A stretch of 64,000 nucleotides of DNA, from positions 1 to 64,000 of the forward strand of contig JANQFV010000003.1 of the NCBI GenBank assembly GCA_028277645.1, in the 5' to 3' direction. The position numbers and the translations under genes were made by a program. The notes below the pieces were generated by a model, which ran no database searches, was not told the DNA's origin, and saw only the letters and a program-made list of their open reading frames with translations. This document shows, piece by piece, positions 50,051-58,902 of this stretch; the stretch's first letter is position 1, and each line of letters opens with the position of its first letter. Origin of the DNA: Phycisphaerae bacterium. Its GTDB lineage: Bacteria > Planctomycetota > Phycisphaerae > UBA1845 > Fen-1342.

Positions 50051-51790
50051 CTACGCCGCCTGGTGCTGGACCTCCTCCGTTGAGTCGAGCTCAAAGCCGT
50101 CGGGCGCGACGTGGACACCGGCCAGCGCGCGGCCGGAGATGTCACCGCCACTCTGCTCCCAACTCGGATCCCACACGAGCGCCTCGGGTGTCGAGCACGC
50201 CACGGAGCGACCGTGGCCAACAGTCCAGATCGGCGAGCGGCCGGCCTCTTTGCCATCGACGAACGCCTCTTCGAACAGCTCGCGCATCCAGTACAGCTCG
50301 TGCGACTGCGGCGTGTCTTCCGGGTAGCGCGTCGCACGACCCTCCCATGCGACGGGCGACAGTCGGGCCGCGGTGAACTCGCGCAGCCGATCGACCCAGT
50401 CGTAACCGCAGCCATCCGAGAACTGCTCCTTTTGCCGCCAGAGGATGTCGTCGGGCAACCACGGATCGGACGGATCGTCGAACGCCTTGCGCAGGATGTA
50501 CTTCTCCATGCGCGGGTGGCGGCCATCGGGGCGGGTCTTGATGTCGATCAGCTTCTCGCGCGGGTCGATCGACATCGCGAGATCCATGAAGTCTCGATCG
50601 AGGAACGGCACGCGCACTTCCAGCCCCCAGGCCATCGGCGCTTTATTCGCCCGCATGACATCGAACTGGTGCAAACGGGTGACCTTGCGCATCGCCTCCC
50701 AGTGGAATTCCTCGGCACTTGGTGCGCGGTGGAAGTAGAGATAGCCGCCGAAGATTTCGTCGGCGCCCTCGCCCGATAAGACCATCTTGATGCCGAGCTG
50801 CTTGACGCGCTGGGCCAGCAGGTAGGTCGGCACGGCCGTGCGAACCTGCTGGTAGCTCTCCAGGTGCCGCACCACCGGCGGAACGGCCGCCAGGGCCTCG
50901 TCGAGCGTGAACGTGAATTCGTGATGGTTGGTGCCGAGGAACTCGGCCATCCGCCGGGCCGGCGCTAGATCGGGTGCGCCTTCCAGTCCGATCGCGAACG
51001 TGTGGAAGCGCTCGCTGAAGCGCTTCATGCTGCCGACGCGATCGCCGTAGTGGACCGCGATCGACGCAATGATCGATGAATCGAGCCCGCCGCTGAGCAG
51101 CAATCCGCACGGGACGTCGGTCATCAGGCGTTCCAGGACGGCGTCGATCAGCGTGTCACGCAGTTTCTCCAGGTCCAACGGCGTGTCCGGCACCGTGTGC
51201 TGCCACTCCGGCTCGTACCACGCGAACCGTCGAATGCCCTGCCCATCGCAGATCCACGCATGCCCGGGCGGCACAAGCTCGACGTACAGACAGTCGTCGA
51301 CCAGGGCTTTCATCTCGGACGCGAACCACACCGTGCCGTCGGCGTGGCGGCCGATGTACAGCGGACAGATACCGGCCTGGTCACGGGCAGCGATCCAATG
51401 ACCACGACGTTCGTCTACCACGAAGAACGCGAATTGCCCATCCAACAGGGACGGCGTCTGCTCGCGGTGCTCAGCCCAGAGCGGGCCGATCACCGCACAG
51501 TCAGAACGAGATAGCCCGCGCGTATCCAACCGTCGCCTCAACGCCGCGTAGTTATAAACCTCGGCGTTGGCGACCCAGGCGATCTGTCCGCGGCGGAAAG
51601 GCTGGGCGCCGTGATCGGGATCAATGATCGCGAGGCGACGATGACCCAGCCAAGCGTTGCGCAGCGTCAGCGTACCGCGGTCGTCTGGCCCGCGATGGAC
51701 GAGTCGATCGAGCAGTTCATCGCCGCGGCGGGCGTGCCGGGCGGCGGTTGACGTTTCCGGGCCGTCGACGATCGTCAAGAATCCACACAT
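50051..51790 (-). CDS. asnB: asparagine synthase (glutamine-hydrolysing)
   Basis: 579 residues from ATG 51790, chosen because Cys2 (MCGFLTIV) must become the N-terminal glutaminase nucleophile; AGGA lies about 8 nt upstream. Glutaminase domain about 1-200 (LVHRGPDDRGTLTL, GHRRLAIID). Synthetase domain from about 215: PP-loop LLLSGGLDSSIIASIAVHYG, ERFHTFAIGLEGAPDLAPAR, and VLSGEGADEIFGGY near 340. The C-terminal extension is somewhat long (ends EEVQHQAA). It makes Asn from Asp, Gln and ATP. The frame stays open upstream, but that region contains the attenuator, not protein. Confidence 0.95.
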   Translation of the reverse strand: MCGFLTIVDGPETSTAARHARRGDELLDRLVHRGPDDRGTLTLRNAWLGHRRLAIIDPDHGAQPFRRGQIAWVANAEVYNYAALRRRLDTRGLSRSDCAVIGPLWAEHREQTPSLLDGQFAFFVVDERRGHWIAARDQAGICPLYIGRHADGTVWFASEMKALVDDCLYVELVPPGHAWICDGQGIRRFAWYEPEWQHTVPDTPLDLEKLRDTLIDAVLERLMTDVPCGLLLSGGLDSSIIASIAVHYGDRVGSMKRFSERFHTFAIGLEGAPDLAPARRMAEFLGTNHHEFTFTLDEALAAVPPVVRHLESYQQVRTAVPTYLLAQRVKQLGIKMVLSGEGADEIFGGYLYFHRAPSAEEFHWEAMRKVTRLHQFDVMRANKAPMAWGLEVRVPFLDRDFMDLAMSIDPREKLIDIKTRPDGRHPRMEKYILRKAFDDPSDPWLPDDILWRQKEQFSDGCGYDWVDRLREFTAARLSPVAWEGRATRYPEDTPQSHELYWMRELFEEAFVDGKEAGRSPIWTVGHGRSVACSTPEALVWDPSWEQSGGDISGRALAGVHVAPDGFELDSTEEVQHQAA

Positions 51791-51830
51791 GGTGTCGTCC
51801 TTTCGGAGCCCGGCCCGCCGAAGGACTGCC

Positions 51831-51867
51831 AAAAAAGAAGCAGCCCCATCCGGCGGACGGGGCTGCT
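51831..51867 (-). terminator. attenuator terminator in the asnB leader
   Basis: On the minus strand AGCAGCCCC (51867-51859) pairs with GGGGCTGCT (51847-51839) around an 11-nt loop, followed by TCTTTTTT (51838-51831). It lies 40 nt before the asnB start and after the Asn-rich leader ORF. The arm CCCCGTCCGC (51862-51853) can instead pair with GCGGTGCGGGG (51922-51912), which would stop the terminator forming. Confidence 0.9.
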
Positions 51868-51894
51868 GGTGATTCTCGCTTAGATTCGTCGGCT

Positions 51895-51978
51895 CTAAGG
51901 CAACACCAAGACCCCGCACCGCGTAACGCGGTTATTCGGGTTGGGATTAGCGTTGCTCTGGAGCCGTGTCTGACACAT
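51895..51978 (-). CDS. asnB leader peptide (27 residues, Asn-rich)
   Basis: ATG 51978 to TAG 51895 encodes a peptide beginning MCQTRLQ and containing SNANPNPNN at residues 8-16: five Asn codons in eight positions (51954-51931). The codon after the last Asn begins the stem CCGCG-TTA-CGCGG (51931-51919). Its right arm extends into GCGGTGCGGGG, the antiterminator strand. Ribosomes stalled for charged tRNA-Asn would cover the left arm, freeing the antiterminator. Smooth translation to the TAG would allow the terminator. The putative promoter places transcription start within a few bases of the ATG, so the leader may be translated from a leaderless mRNA. No Shine-Dalgarno site is evident. Confidence 0.8.
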   Translation of the reverse strand: MCQTRLQSNANPNPNNRVTRCGVLVLP

Positions 51979-51987
51979 ATCAGCAAT

Positions 51988-52017
51988 ATCGTAGGGAAAC
52001 GGGGTGGGCATAATCAA
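51988..52017 (-). promoter_or_regulatory. putative asnB leader promoter
   Basis: TTGATT (52017-52012) and TACGAT (51993-51988) on the minus strand, spacer 18 bp, ending 9 nt before the leader ATG. Confidence 0.55.
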
Positions 52018-52085
52018 GTTAAATCTCGATTCGGATCTGGGCCGTCGCAGCTAACAGGAGTTTGCGGAGGTGAATCTCTGCTCCC

Positions 52086-52177
52086 GTCATCCCGACGACC
52101 AGCGGGAGGAGAGATCTTCGTCGATCCGAGAGCAACCGCTCAATGGCAACTAGATCCCTCACTGCGTTCGGGATGAC
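52086..52177. repeat. dispersed palindrome, copy 6
   Basis: GTCATCCCGACGACCAGCGG at the left; TAGATCCCTCACTGCGTTCG then GGATGAC at the right. Most diverged in the left arm. The centre GAGCAACCGCTCAATGG is the reverse complement of the copy 5 centre. It lies 12 nt after the prfB stop. Confidence 0.8.
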
Positions 52178-52189
52178 TGCCACAGAGGC

Positions 52190-53309
52190 CTAATGCCCGC
52201 GTTTCAGGCGCTGGCGGAGTCTGGCGTCGATGTAGGGTTGCAGCTCGCCGTTGAGGACGCGTTGCACGTCACCGACAGCGTAGTTCGTACGGTGGTCCTT
52301 CACGTGAATCGTTGAGCCGTGCAGGACGTAGCTGCGGATCTGGTTGCCCCAGGCGATTTCGCCCTTCTCGCTGTAGATCTTCGCCAACTCCTCGTCCTGC
52401 TTGGCCTGCTCCATCTGTTCGAGCTTGGATTGCAGCATGGAGAGCGCGACACGCTTGTTCTGCGCCTGGCTGCGCTCGTTGACGCACTCGACCATCACGC
52501 CCGTCGGCTTGTGACGGATGCGCACCGCGGTCGCGACCTTGTTCACGTTCTGTCCGCCGGCACCGGATGCGCGGCGGAAGAACTCGATGTCGAGCTCGCC
52601 CTCGGCGATCTCGATCTTGGCGTCTTCGAACTCGGGCAGGCAGTCGACACCGACGAACGAGGTCTGGCGTTTACCCTGGGCGTTATACGGACTGATGCGC
52701 ACGAGGCGATGTACGCCGGTCTCGCAGGACAGATAACCATACGCGTACGGACCGGCGACGCGCAGCGTCACCGACTGGATCCCTGCTTCGTCGCCATCAC
52801 GTCGATCGATCTCGGTCGCTTTAAACCCGGCGCTTTCGAAGTACATGATGTACATGCGCAGGAGCATCTCGGCGAAGTCGCAGGAGTCCACTCCGCCGGC
52901 CCCTGCCTGGATGCTGAAGAAGCAGTCGCGCTGGTCGTTCTCACCCGAGAGCAGCGTCAGCAGCTCGACCTGGTCAGTCTTGCCGGATAGCGCCTTGAGC
53001 TCGCTCTGCACTTCGCTCTGCGACTCGGCGTCTTCCTGCTCGGTGGCGAGTTCCAGCAGCACCGCGACGTCCTCGACACCCTGGAGCAAACTCTGCACAG
53101 GGTCGACCAACGCGCGCAGCGCCTTCATCTCAGCGACGGTCCGCTGGGCACTTTCCTGATTGTCCCAGAAATCAGGTCGCTCCATCTCCGCCGAGAGTTT
53201 GGCGACCCGTGTCGTCTTGGCCGGCAGGTCAAAGAGAGTCCCGGATCGCGTGGATCCGGGCCGTCAGCTCGCGCAAGGTCGCGGCGGGATCTTCGTAGGT
53301 AACAGTCAT
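52190..53309 (-). CDS. prfB: peptide chain release factor 2, with programmed +1 frameshift
   Basis: The reading frame starts at ATG 53309 (GGAAGGG upstream): MTVTYEDPAATLRELTARIH and so on for 26 codons, ending CTT TGA C (53234-53228). This is the conserved RF2 recoding site: at the in-frame UGA the ribosome slips +1 and continues LPAKTTRVAKLSAEMERPDF through to 52190. A weak SD-like GGGA precedes the site instead of the usual AGGGGG. The product is about 367 residues. GGQ lies in RRASGAGGQNVNKVATAV; other RF2 features are ETGVHRLVRISPYNAQGKRQ, TSFVGVDCLPEF, and YVLHGSTIHVKDHRTNYAVG. RF2 reads UGA/UAA and autoregulates through this UGA. Confidence 0.95.
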
Positions 53310-53343
53310 CGCGGTTTGCCCTTCCGTGGCATTTCTCTCGGCG

Positions 53344-54495
53344 CTAAAGACCGGCTGCCGTGCGCAGCGCGTCAGCCTTGTCTGTCTTCTCCCACGTGAA
53401 ATCCGGAAGCTCGCGGCCGAAATGACCGTGACGCGCCGTCTCCTTGTAGATCGGACGCCGCAGATTCAGGTGCTCGATAATGCCGCGCGGCGTGAGCGGG
53501 AAATTATCGCGGACCAGCTTGCTGATTTTCTCGTCGTCGATCTTGCTGGTGCCATACGACGTAACAAGCACGCTGGTCGGCTCAGCCACGCCGATCGCGT
53601 ACGAGAGCTGGATCTCGCACTCGTCGGCGAGTTCGGCGGCCACAACGTTCTTGGCGATATAGCGGGCCATGTACGCCGCCGAGCGGTCGACCTTCGTAGG
53701 ATCCTTGCCGGAAAATGCGCCGCCGCCGTGACGACCGCGCCCGCCGTAAGTATCGACGATGATCTTGCGCCCGGTGAGACCACAATCGCCATGCGGACCG
53801 CCGATCTCGAATCGCCCGGTGGGATTCACATGTACGGTGATCTTGTCGTTCCACCAGTCGGCGAGCACGGGCTTGATCACGTGCTGCGTGATCTGCGCCG
53901 CGAGTTCGTCCTGGCAGTCGTTCCAGGCCGGCGTGTGCTGCGTCGAGAGCACGACCGTGTCGATCCTGACCGGCTTGCCGTCGTCATACTCCACGGTGAC
54001 CTGCGACTTCGCGTCCGGCCGCAACCCCTCGACGACCCTCTCGCGACGAACGCTGACATGATGCTCCACCAGTCGATGGGCAAGCTGAATCGGCAGTGGC
54101 ATGAGCTGGGGCGTCTCGCGACAGGCGAAACCGAACATCATGCCCTGGTCGCCGGCGCCCTCGCGGTCGACACCCATCGCGATGTCGGGAGACTGCTTTT
54201 TGATAGAGCTGAGCACAGCGCAGGACTCGTAGTCAAAAGCCATATCGCCTGACGTGTACCCGATCTCTCGCACGGTCTGGCGCACGATGTCGGGAATTTC
54301 AACGTAGGCGTCGGTCGTTACCTCGCCGGCCACGACGACCATGCCGGTGGAGACCATGGTCTCGACGGCCACGCGGGAGTTCGGATCGTCCTTCAGCATC
54401 GCGTCGAGAACCGCGTCGGAAATCTGGTCGGACACTTTGTCGGGGTGCCCCATGCTGACGGACTCCGACGTGAACAAATGCTTACTCTTGGTCAT
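53344..54495 (-). CDS. metK: S-adenosylmethionine synthase
   Basis: 383 residues from ATG 54495 (GGAGAGCCA just upstream). It makes SAM from methionine and ATP. Motifs: [60 protein letters not shown], and [20 protein letters not shown]. Full length. No SAM riboswitch is recognisable in the 107 nt between it and the upstream phosphatase gene. It supplies SAM for the radical SAM enzyme and methyltransferases in general. Confidence 0.97.
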   Translation of the reverse strand: MTKSKHLFTSESVSMGHPDKVSDQISDAVLDAMLKDDPNSRVAVETMVSTGMVVVAGEVTTDAYVEIPDIVRQTVREIGYTSGDMAFDYESCAVLSSIKKQSPDIAMGVDREGAGDQGMMFGFACRETPQLMPLPIQLAHRLVEHHVSVRRERVVEGLRPDAKSQVTVEYDDGKPVRIDTVVLSTQHTPAWNDCQDELAAQITQHVIKPVLADWWNDKITVHVNPTGRFEIGGPHGDCGLTGRKIIVDTYGGRGRHGGGAFSGKDPTKVDRSAAYMARYIAKNVVAAELADECEIQLSYAIGVAEPTSVLVTSYGTSKIDDEKISKLVRDNFPLTPRGIIEHLNLRRPIYKETARHGHFGRELPDFTWEKTDKADALRTAAGL

Positions 54496-54602
54496 TGGCT
54501 CTCCAGCGTTAGTCATCGGGCAGAGCAAATCGGGACGGCATCGCCGACCACCGTTAGAACCCAGTATGGTAGTGGAGCGCGCGCAGCGCAGCAACTGGCG
54601 GC

Positions 54603-55376
54603 TCAACCCTGGATCGTCGCCAAGACGGCTTCGAACAGGCGGCCGTTGGTTGCCAGCGCTTCGGGGTGCACGTGCGTTGCGAAGCCGTTCCAGTCGGTCA
54701 GTGTGCCGCCCGCCTCGGTAACGACCGGGACCAGAGCAGCCGTGTCCCAGATACTCATGATGGGATCGATCACTACCTCAGCCCGGCCCGTCGCGAGCAG
54801 CGCGTAACCGTACGCATCCGACCAGCCGCGATCGACGCGAGAGGCATCGCGCAGCCGTTCGTACGCCGCTCCACGCCCTTGTTCGTAGCAGGTGCGCGGA
54901 GAGGTCGCGATCAGCCGAGCTTGACCGAGTTCAGAGACGTTGGAAACACGCGCCGGACGCCCGTTCCACCAGCACCCGAGGCCCTTAGCCGCGTAGACCG
55001 TTTCCCGCAGCGCGGGAAGGTGGATCACGCCGACGACCACCTCCGCGTTCCACTCGAATCCGACGAGGACCGCGTAGAGCGGAACTCCGCTGATGAACGA
55101 CTGTGTTCCATCGATCGGATCCAATATCCACCGCCCGGGATCGACGCCCTTCTTCTCACCATACTCCTCGCCCAAAATACCGTGCGTGGGGAAGCGGTGG
55201 TTGATGCGGTGGCGGAGCTGCTCCTCGGCGTTGCGGTCCGCGATCGTGACCGGGGTGTTGTCCTGTTTGGTCTCGTGCGGCGTATCAGAATTGAAATAGC
55301 CCAGCGTTAGCGTGCCTGCGGACTGTGCAATTTCCACGGCGAAATCGAGGATTTGGCGCAGTTCCGACTGATCCAT
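54603..55376 (-). CDS. inositol-monophosphatase-family phosphatase, HisN-like
   Basis: 257 residues. The metal-binding motifs of the family are present: [11 protein letters not shown] (Glu near 70), [13 protein letters not shown] (about 83-95) and [20 protein letters not shown] (about 207-226). Members remove phosphate from inositol phosphate, histidinol phosphate or 3'-phosphoadenosine phosphate. The sequence [20 protein letters not shown] and overall length fit the histidinol-phosphatase (HisN) subgroup best. No his genes are adjacent, so the substrate is uncertain. It is upstream of metK on the same strand. Confidence 0.88.
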   Translation of the reverse strand: MDQSELRQILDFAVEIAQSAGTLTLGYFNSDTPHETKQDNTPVTIADRNAEEQLRHRINHRFPTHGILGEEYGEKKGVDPGRWILDPIDGTQSFISGVPLYAVLVGFEWNAEVVVGVIHLPALRETVYAAKGLGCWWNGRPARVSNVSELGQARLIATSPRTCYEQGRGAAYERLRDASRVDRGWSDAYGYALLATGRAEVVIDPIMSIWDTAALVPVVTEAGGTLTDWNGFATHVHPEALATNGRLFEAVLATIQG

Positions 55377-55715
55377 GGTGTGGCTCCAGGTCGGGGTTCA
55401 TGTCGGCTCGGGCGGCAGAGTGTACGGCGATGCGGGCGTCCGAAAAAGAGATTCCGGAATAAAGAGGACAAATCGACCTTGATTGAAAGGGGGTTTCTTG
55501 TGGTATGATGCGGGTGCGCTGGAGACACGATGCGTGTACGGGAAGGGAGCACTGTGTGATGGCAATCAGCAGTGCCGGGTAATCGGGTCCACATTGCCTT
55601 TTACGTTCTCCGGCAAAATAGGATATTCGCGTAAGGATAGGCTTTTGCGGCTGGTACGCAGCTTCCGACTTCCGGCCGCCCTGGACCCGCAGCACTCGGA
55701 GCAAGGAGTTGATTC
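55377..55715. other. intergenic stretch with promoter of the first C25 gene
   Basis: Separates divergent genes. It holds the extended -10 promoter at 55501-55509; AAGGAG at 55704 is the ribosome site of the C25 gene. No other gene recognised. Confidence 0.5.
55501..55509 (+). promoter_or_regulatory. extended -10 promoter of first C25 protease
   Basis: TGG-TATGAT (TGn extended -10) inside TTGTGGTATGATGCGGG. -35 candidates are TTGATT (55479, spacer 19) or TTGAAA (55483, spacer 15). The second C25 gene has TGTGGTATAGTGCAG at 58697. Confidence 0.55.
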
Positions 55716-58517
55716 ATGAGCGTTTCTCGCATGGCAATCCGCACAGCGACGATCGTCGTCATCGCGTTGGGCACAATGGGAGTCGGGCTCGCCGACAACT
55801 GGCTATACGTGACCGCCAGCGGTGAGCTGGTCACGGGCGACAGCTCCACCCAGCAGCCGGCGGTCACCGTGACGTCGTCCGACCTCGACGGGTTCCGCGC
55901 CCTCGCACAGGTCGACCAGATCGCCGCACGCACGCAATCGACTCCGCTCGGCGATTTCATCGATCTCGGCTGGGCCGATGCCCCGCGCTCCGGCGCGATC
56001 GGCGCACCGGCGCTGCCCGTGATGCGTGAGCTCTTCGTGCTTCCGCAGGGCGCCCGGCTGTCCTATGACTGGACTACCGGTGATGGCATTGTCGTGAACG
56101 CGCGCGACCTGGGAGCCGATTTCCTCATGCCAGCGCAGGCCCCGATCGAGAAGGTCGCGGGCGCGCTGGAGGCCGCGGAGTTTGCGTATGACCGCGACGC
56201 GTACGCGGTCGACGCAACGCTCGGTGCTGAACGTGTCACTGTGCAGGAGCTCGGCATCGTCCGCGGACAGCAGCTCTGGCTGCTCGAGATCCGACCTGTC
56301 GAATATAACCCGGTGCTGGGCACGGTGACGTTCTACCCGGATATTGACGTTGACGTGCAGTTCGACGGCGGCTTCATACCGCGCGATGCGCTGGCGCCCA
56401 AGGCCGGTCTGAACCGCTGCATCCTGAACCCCGAGGTCCTGCCGCAGAAAACGACACGCGGCCAGGGCAACTACCTGGTCATCACCGCGCAGGCTTACGA
56501 GACCACGATCGCGCCGTTCGCGGCGTTCAAGAGCAGCCAGGGCTACACGGTCACGACCTACACGGCGCCGCCCGGGTCGTCAAACACCGCGCTGAAGAGC
56601 TACATCTCCGGCCTCTACGGCGGTCCGAACCCGCCGGACTACGTGCTGCTGGTTGGTGACACGGACACGATTCCGTGCTGGACGGGCGGCGGCACCGGTA
56701 CGCCAGACACGGATATTCAGTATGGCTGCATGGACGGCAGCTCGGACTGGTATCCGGATATCGCGATCGGTCGCTTCTCGGTTCGCAGCACGAACCAGCT
56801 CCAGGCCGTGATCGACAAGACGGTGTACTACGAGACGAACATGTTCTCCGATCCGGGTTACCTGACGCGGGCCGTGTTCATGGCCTCGACGGACAACCAT
56901 ACCGTCAGCGAAGGCACGCACAACTGGGTCATTAATAACTACATGATCCCCAACGGCTACACCTACGACACGCATTACTACTACTACGGTGCCACCACCG
57001 CGCAGGTCGCCGCATCGTTCAGTGACGGTCGCTTCTTTGGCATCTTCAGCGGTCACGGTGCTGACACGTACTGGGCCGACGGGCCGCCGTTCTATCAGAG
57101 CGACGTCAACGCGCTGGCGAACTTCGAGATGTACTCGTTCGTGTGCAGTTTCTCGTGCGTCACCGGCTCGTACGACAACAACAACGAGTGCTTCATGGAG
57201 ACCTGGCTGCGTGCGCCGAACAAGGGAGCGATCATCGCCTGGGGCTCATCGGTCAACAGCTACTGGACCGAGGATGACATCCTCGAGAAGCGCCTCTTTG
57301 ACGTGATCTTCGATGATGATCCTAACGCGGTGGTAAAAGAATCCGGCCCCATCTTCGACGAGACGAAGATGCGTTATCTGGCCCACTTCGGCGCGGACTC
57401 CATGACCCGCCGCTACTTCGAGATGTACAACATCATGGGCGACCCGGCGCTATGGGTCGTTGAAGAGCCCGTTCCGCCGACCGGGATGTGGGTCACGCCG
57501 ATGGCCGGGCTCGCATCCGAAGGCAACTACGGCGGTCCGTTCTCGCCGGCGAGTAACGACTACACCATCGAGAACAAGAACGACACGCCGCTGGACTACG
57601 CGGTGACGGCCGACGTGCCGTGGATCGCGATCTCCAACGCGAGCGGTACGATTCCGGCCGAAAGCTCGGTGACCGTGACCGTCAGCTACAGCGCGACGGC
57701 AAACGTGTTGGATAACGGCGTGTACAACGGCATCGTCAGCTTCGCGAACTTGACGGACGGCGAGGGCGACACCGACCGCGACGTCACACTGACCATTGGT
57801 GTGCCTGGACCGGTTTACGTGTTCAACATGGACACCGATCCCGGCTGGGACGTCCAGGGCGACTGGGCCTGGGGTCAACCGACCGGCGGTAATCAGGACC
57901 CGTACGGCAACCCAGACCCGACCGCCGGCTACACCGGTGACAACGTGTACGGTTACAACCTTGCAGGTGACTACGACGCGTACATGCCCGAGCGGCACCT
58001 GACGATCGCCGCGCTCGATTGCAGTGAGATGACGCAGTGCTCGCTACGGTTTATGCGCTGCCTCGGTGTCGAGTCATCCAGTTACGATCACGCCTATCTG
58101 CGGATCAGCAACAACGGCACGAATTGGGTGAATCTCTGGCAGAACACCGCCACCACCGACGACGGCGGCTGGACTGCGCAGGAGTTCGACATTTCGGCCT
58201 ATGCCGATAATCAACCCACGGTGTACATCCGCTGGACGATGGGACCGACGGACGGCAGTTGGCAGTACTGCGGCTGGAATATCGACGACGTTGAAGTGTG
58301 GGGCCTCACGCCCGCCAACCCCGCGTTGCCGGGTGACCTGAACTGCGACGGCGTGGTTGACTTCAACGACATCAACCCGTTCGTGCTCGCGCTGCTCGAC
58401 GCACCCGGGTACGCGACCGCGTATCCGGATTGCGACATCATGCGGGCCGACCTGGACGATAACGGCTCAGTCGGCTTCGAGGACATCAATCCGTTCGTAG
58501 CACTGCTCACCGAGTAG
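55716..58517 (+). CDS. secreted C25 (gingipain-like) cysteine protease with dockerin-like tail, first of tandem pair
   Basis: 933 residues from ATG 55716. Signal peptide 1-26 (ending GVGLA-DN). A C25-type propeptide region runs to about 250. The catalytic domain is about 255-590, with His447 in IFSGHGADTYW and Cys481 in SFSCVTGSYD, 34 apart as expected for the dyad. Downstream are an Ig/BACON-like block (ENKNDTPLDYAVTADVPWIA, about 640-710), a GWDVQGDWAWGQPTGGNQDP-type module (about 715-865), and two calcium-loop repeats (DLNCDGVVDFNDINPFVLAL and DLDDNGSVGFEDINPF) at the C-terminus. Shares order and about 330 nearly identical C-terminal residues with the next gene. Arg/Lys specificity cannot be read from sequence. 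Confidence 0.87.
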   Translation: MSVSRMAIRTATIVVIALGTMGVGLADNWLYVTASGELVTGDSSTQQPAVTVTSSDLDGFRALAQVDQIAARTQSTPLGDFIDLGWADAPRSGAIGAPALPVMRELFVLPQGARLSYDWTTGDGIVVNARDLGADFLMPAQAPIEKVAGALEAAEFAYDRDAYAVDATLGAERVTVQELGIVRGQQLWLLEIRPVEYNPVLGTVTFYPDIDVDVQFDGGFIPRDALAPKAGLNRCILNPEVLPQKTTRGQGNYLVITAQAYETTIAPFAAFKSSQGYTVTTYTAPPGSSNTALKSYISGLYGGPNPPDYVLLVGDTDTIPCWTGGGTGTPDTDIQYGCMDGSSDWYPDIAIGRFSVRSTNQLQAVIDKTVYYETNMFSDPGYLTRAVFMASTDNHTVSEGTHNWVINNYMIPNGYTYDTHYYYYGATTAQVAASFSDGRFFGIFSGHGADTYWADGPPFYQSDVNALANFEMYSFVCSFSCVTGSYDNNNECFMETWLRAPNKGAIIAWGSSVNSYWTEDDILEKRLFDVIFDDDPNAVVKESGPIFDETKMRYLAHFGADSMTRRYFEMYNIMGDPALWVVEEPVPPTGMWVTPMAGLASEGNYGGPFSPASNDYTIENKNDTPLDYAVTADVPWIAISNASGTIPAESSVTVTVSYSATANVLDNGVYNGIVSFANLTDGEGDTDRDVTLTIGVPGPVYVFNMDTDPGWDVQGDWAWGQPTGGNQDPYGNPDPTAGYTGDNVYGYNLAGDYDAYMPERHLTIAALDCSEMTQCSLRFMRCLGVESSSYDHAYLRISNNGTNWVNLWQNTATTDDGGWTAQEFDISAYADNQPTVYIRWTMGPTDGSWQYCGWNIDDVEVWGLTPANPALPGDLNCDGVVDFNDINPFVLALLDAPGYATAYPDCDIMRADLDDNGSVGFEDINPFVALLTE

Positions 58518-58546
58518 TCCCCGAGCGGTGAGTACGGTTCGAACCG

Positions 58547-58586
58547 GCGACCCCGCGCCCGCGAAGGCGCGGGGTCGCTTCTTTGT
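58547..58586 (+). terminator. terminator of first C25 gene
   Basis: GCGACCCCGCGCC pairs with GGCGCGGGGTCGC around CGCGAA, followed by TTCTTTGT. Confidence 0.9.
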
Positions 58587-58677
58587 GGTGATCGCACCCG
58601 ACTTATGGGACGGGCATCGTGCAACACAAACCGCACTCGCATGGTGCCATAAAGCGTGTAACCGGATGAAAATATTC

Positions 58678-58707
58678 TTATCACTACCAACTCCAGTGTG
58701 GTATAGT
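58678..58707 (+). promoter_or_regulatory. promoter of second C25 protease
   Basis: TGG-TATAGT extended -10 (58699-58707); TTATCA at 58678 is a -35 candidate with an 18-bp spacer. Shares TGTGGTAT with the promoter at 55501. Confidence 0.55.
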
Positions 58708-58902
58708 GCAGTGGTTTGCAGGAGACCGTCTCGAGCATCTCCGGGGTCCGGCCGATCCGATCGGCGGCCCCGACCGCGTTTTTGGCGTGGAGGCTGGATG
58801 GGCCCCGCCGACTCGAGATGGATTCGTCAAAGGCAGATCATGTACGGCAATTGGCGAGCACTGCACGTCCATGGTCATCCGACGCAGCACAAAGGAGGCA
58901 AC

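Larger units (their letters stand above)
58518..58902. other. intergenic stretch between the tandem C25 genes
   Basis: 385 nt with a terminator (58547-58586) and a promoter (58678-58707). The open plus frame before 58903 is not coding in character; AAGGAGG at 58891 sets the next start. Nothing else seen. Confidence 0.55.

Noticed and set aside
51791-51919. In-frame N-terminal extension of asnB
   Set aside because: It would bury the obligatory N-terminal Cys nucleophile and consists of the attenuator hairpin sequence.
51831-52017. T-box or metabolite riboswitch upstream of asnB
   Set aside because: No T-box AGGGTGG-type core seen; the Asn-rich ORF with alternating stems explains the region better.
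10938-52177. CRISPR array made of the dispersed repeats
   Set aside because: Copies are kilobases apart and palindromic, without regular spacers or cas genes.
54496-54602. SAM riboswitch before metK
   Set aside because: Only 107 nt, partly the end of the upstream gene region, and no SAM-I/II-like conserved core or terminator seen.
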